Source of the DNA: a virus
IMG/VR virus record: IMGVR_UViG_3300044940_000298
Location: 1 to 31,996 of that record
DNA length: 31,996 nucleotides
Direction: 5' to 3' (one strand)
Shown here: one piece after another, positions 29,735 to 31,996 of the stretch
How positions within the stretch are numbered: position 1 is the first letter of the stretch
How the letters are laid out: each line of letters starts with the position of its first letter
Translations under genes and position numbers: made by a program
Notes under the pieces: model-generated
What the model was told of the DNA's origin: nothing
What the model saw: the letters and a program-made list of their open reading frames with translations, nothing else
Databases searched by the model: none

Positions 29735-30142
29735 CTAGACTAAGACGGGTACAGTTTTGAGGACGATCTCTATATCGCCCGCATTGATAGCAGACATATT
29801 GGCACCAGTGGTGGTCAGCACTAGTGTAATATTGGCATTGGCCGTTTTGGATACATTGCAATTTGTACTGTAATTAGTACGAGTTGCAATAAATACGTTT
29901 GCAGCATTGGCTAGCAAGTTAGCACTATTAACCGCCAGCTGTACAGTGGCTGCTGTAATGCTAGTGCCTGCTACGGGCGTGTGCACGATAACGGCGGCCT
30001 CCTCGATGGCTTGACCTGCGGGCAGGCTGTCCAAGACCAAGGAGCCAGTGTTAGTGCCTGTAATGGCAGCCAGCTCGGCTGCGCTTACGCGAATGCTTTT
30101 TTGGGTTTGGGGTTGGATAACCCGCTCGTTGCGTACTGGCAT
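29735..30142 (-). CDS. Small head protein, probable decoration protein
   Basis: 135-residue beta-rich protein between the protease/scaffold and capsid genes, the usual place for head decoration proteins (lambda gpD, Mu-like). It has repeated short strands and T/N/A-rich loops (AAVIVHTPVAGTSITAATVQ, AVNSANLLANAANVFIATRT, ANITLVLTTTGANMSAINAG), ending in EIVLKTVPVLV. No lysine-rich tail or signal peptide. Role is assigned by position; sequence identity to gpD is not visible. Confidence 0.68.
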   Translation of the reverse strand: MPVRNERVIQPQTQKSIRVSAAELAAITGTNTGSLVLDSLPAGQAIEEAAVIVHTPVAGTSITAATVQLAVNSANLLANAANVFIATRTNYSTNCNVSKTANANITLVLTTTGANMSAINAGDIEIVLKTVPVLV

Positions 30143-30176
30143 TGTGGGTGCAGATTAAAAAGGGGATAAGCGGGGG

Positions 30177-31439
30177 TTAAGCCGCAAAAATTTGGTTGTA
30201 CAGAGTGGGGTCTTGCACTTGCAACTCCAGCAGCGCACTAACGGCCTCTGGCATAAGCAAGATCTCTTTGGGCGACTTGCCGTGGCAAGCCGCTGGGAAT
30301 TGCGACAAAACCTGAGCGTGGACTGGATTGGGCGCGTTGCCAGCGGGCTTTTGCTGCAACTCAGCTGTGTGATCAACCGCCTCAATGCGCGGGGCGGTTG
30401 ACTCCAACATTGCGATCGCTGCGCTGGGCGATGTGGTTTTGAGGGCCTGGTAGTCGGCATCTAAGCCTTGGCGCACGGCTAATTTGCCAGTGGCTATCAG
30501 CTTGTCAAGCAAGTCTGCTTGGGCCTTGTTGGCAGCATTGGCGGCTTGCGAGGTGATGCGCGCCTCGATTGCAGCCGTGATGGCATCAGGCGTGGCATAG
30601 GGGGTAATGCCCAGGTGCTGGGCCACTACCTCTGGGATGTTGTACTGCATACGTGTTGTTGTGTGAGTTGGTGCCTGCTGAGCGGGCGGGTTAGCATTAA
30701 CGGGTTGGATAGGCGGCACGAGCCGCTTGTGTGTTGGCAAAGGTACGGCCTGGCGTAATGGGCCAGTATTAATGCGTGGCGATACCATTTGCGCTACCAT
30801 TTGCCGGTCGTAGTCTTGATAGGCAAAGATCTCATTGGCCAGTCCGTACTCCATAGCCTGTTGCGCTGTTAGCCAGGTGTCGCCCTCGGCAAACATAGCC
30901 AGGTAATCATCGGCGGTCTTATTGACTCCGTTGTTACGAGACACGGCAGCGTAGATCTCTGCCATTTGCTGATTAATCTGAGTAAGGCGGTCGGCCTGCC
31001 CTTGCAAGTCTGCTGCGGTGCCATACGCCGTGCCACTTGCCTGATGCAGCATAATGCTGGCAGACTCGGCAATGCGGATTGGATTACCTGCCATTACAAT
31101 AACAGAGGCAATACTGGCAGCGTAGCCATATACGGACGTGGTAACCTGCCGGCCTATTTTGCGCAACTCAAGCAACGCGCTGTAAATGGCCAGGCCATCA
31201 TATACGCTGCCGCCTGGGCTGTGGATCATTACCTCGATATTATACTTGTTGTACTTGCCCACCAAGTCGCGGGCCAAGGCGTCAAAAGACTCTCCCCGCT
31301 CTTGGTCTGTCTCCCAGTCATAATACTTGCCAATTGCGTCTGTGATCAGCAAGGTTTTGGTATTGCTGTTAGGCCCATCCAAAAACTCATAAGCAACTGG
31401 TTGTTGCCTATTGGGGTGCTGTATTGTGTTAGGTGGCAT
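30177..31439 (-). CDS. Prohead protease with scaffold domain (ClpP/S14-like)
   Basis: 420-residue fusion. Residues 20-215 are a ClpP-fold protease: HSPGGSVYDGLAIYS (73-87), nucleophile S109 in YGYAASIAS, H132 in IMLHQASG, and the acidic partner likely D187 in EGDTWLTAQQAMEYGLANE. The remaining 170 residues are helical and scaffold-like (PDAITAAIEARITSQAANAA, NKAQADLLDKLIATGKLAVR) and end YNQIFAA. An in-frame ATG at 30650 (M264) could start a separate scaffold protein of 157 residues from the same frame, as in lambda C/Nu3 and Mu I/Z. It processes the prohead. It overlaps the upstream gene by one base. Confidence 0.9.
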   Translation of the reverse strand: MPPNTIQHPNRQQPVAYEFLDGPNSNTKTLLITDAIGKYYDWETDQERGESFDALARDLVGKYNKYNIEVMIHSPGGSVYDGLAIYSALLELRKIGRQVTTSVYGYAASIASVIVMAGNPIRIAESASIMLHQASGTAYGTAADLQGQADRLTQINQQMAEIYAAVSRNNGVNKTADDYLAMFAEGDTWLTAQQAMEYGLANEIFAYQDYDRQMVAQMVSPRINTGPLRQAVPLPTHKRLVPPIQPVNANPPAQQAPTHTTTRMQYNIPEVVAQHLGITPYATPDAITAAIEARITSQAANAANKAQADLLDKLIATGKLAVRQGLDADYQALKTTSPSAAIAMLESTAPRIEAVDHTAELQQKPAGNAPNPVHAQVLSQFPAACHGKSPKEILLMPEAVSALLELQVQDPTLYNQIFAA

Positions 31440-31897
31440 TACTTGGCGGCGTGGGTTACGATTACCTTATATGTGTTAGTGTCCTCTACTACTATACCGT
31501 GCCTATGTAGCAGGTCGGCGGGTAGTCTCAGTATAATAGACCGGTTGAGCGCGATGTCTTGCTTGATGCGCATTGCGTCAGCATACGCTACGTCTTTGGT
31601 GTTGAGCCACAGCTTGTGTACCTCCTGCCAGGTTAGCCCCTCCACTGGTTTGATTTTAGGCTGCTCCTTACGCACGGCTATGGTCATGTTAGCCTCGGGC
31701 ACGTCAACGTGTTGCACACGGCCAAACCAAGCCTCGCGGTTGGCTAGGCATAGCTCAGCCAGCCTGCCCTCTAGGTGGTCAGCCTTAGCTCGGGCAGCCC
31801 GTTCGGCTTGCCTTGCTTGGGCCAGCTGTGCTGCGAGGTATGTTATCTCGATTGGGCGCATTGGCGGCAATATGCAAACAAAATATTTTTTTGCCAC
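31439..31897 (-). CDS. Hypothetical head-operon protein with coiled coil (152 aa)
   Basis: Unrecognised protein of up to 152 residues, the first gene of the head operon at the right edge of the window. The first third is a coiled coil (EITYLAAQLAQARQAERAAR, AKADHLEGRLAELCL); the rest is mixed (KIKPVEGLTWQEVHKLWLNT) and ends in a beta segment YKVIVTHAAK. Start is uncertain: GTG at 31897 or ATG at 31861; the ATG is plausible since a weak -33/-7-like pair lies just above it. In Mu-like phages this slot would hold gpF or gp31-like proteins, but I see no MuF signature. Confidence 0.65.
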   Translation of the reverse strand: MAKKYFVCILPPMRPIEITYLAAQLAQARQAERAARAKADHLEGRLAELCLANREAWFGRVQHVDVPEANMTIAVRKEQPKIKPVEGLTWQEVHKLWLNTKDVAYADAMRIKQDIALNRSIILRLPADLLHRHGIVVEDTNTYKVIVTHAAK

Positions 31898-31996
31898 AGT
31901 AATAAATTATTTTAAATTTTGAAAACAATATCTGTTTGATATGTGTAATTTGATGCCGTTTTTATTTTGGTTTCCTTGGAAAAAATTTGAAATATT

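Noticed and set aside
30966-31922. Long plus-strand open frame (318 aa) antisense to the protease and head-operon genes
   Set aside because: It is a shadow of well-supported genes on the other strand; its translation is low in motif content and rich in cysteine and serine runs, and it crosses two genes.
1-31996. Mu-like transposition genes or an integrase
   Set aside because: No transposase, MuB-type ATPase or recombinase motif in any translated gene; the resemblance to Mu is confined to structural genes.
1-31996. tRNA genes
   Set aside because: No cloverleaf with a T-arm GTTCGAnnC pattern was found in the intergenic regions inspected; a covariance search was not possible here.

Overview
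The window looks like most or all of a tailed-phage genome with a contractile tail and a Mu-like gene layout. The host is probably a member of the Bacteroidota. The host inference rests on promoters: five copies of TTG-N20-TACATTTG match the -33/-7 type (TTG ... TAnnTTTG) known from that phylum, and most genes lack a Shine-Dalgarno site. I see no integrase, transposase or Mu A/B pair, so nothing shows lysogeny or transposition. Every gene except one (4317-4601) reads on the minus strand.

Layout in the direction of transcription (high to low coordinates): a head module (31.9-28.7 kb: coiled-coil protein, ClpP-like protease with scaffold domain, decoration-type protein, major capsid protein); a lysis cassette placed between head and tail (28.6-27.0 kb: holin, candidate one-piece spanin lipoprotein, amidase); a tail and baseplate module (27.0-14.3 kb: sheath, tube, frameshifted tail-assembly chaperone, tail-completion protein, tape measure, LysM hub protein, fibre-like protein, gpD-like hub, spike, gp25/W-like wedge fused to a fibre tip, baseplate J); a replication operon (14.15-8.0 kb: small proteins, a DnaA domain IV-like protein, a polymerase-beta-like nucleotidyltransferase, Toprim/SF3 primase-helicase, DNA methyltransferase); an accessory block of small proteins (8.0-5.1 kb) in which four genes have near-identical personal promoters and several units end in hairpin terminators; a repeat-rich control region (4.7-5.0 kb) around a fifth copy of the promoter; and the packaging module (4.25-0.08 kb: small and large terminase, gp36-like connector, portal).

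The portal gene ends at 80, and the head operon that would normally follow begins at the opposite edge near 31.9 kb. The window may therefore be a complete circular or circularly permuted genome cut between portal and head genes; this is inference.

The most unusual parts are the accessory block at 5-8 kb (repeated promoters with a GACACGTGTC palindrome, duplicated gene cassettes, an orphan leader cut at its start codon, and an in-frame QNQ repeat) and the inverted repeat array around the promoter at 4850-4880. A -1 frameshift on an A9 tract in the tail-assembly chaperone is well supported and reveals an 88-residue extension that ordinary gene calling misses.
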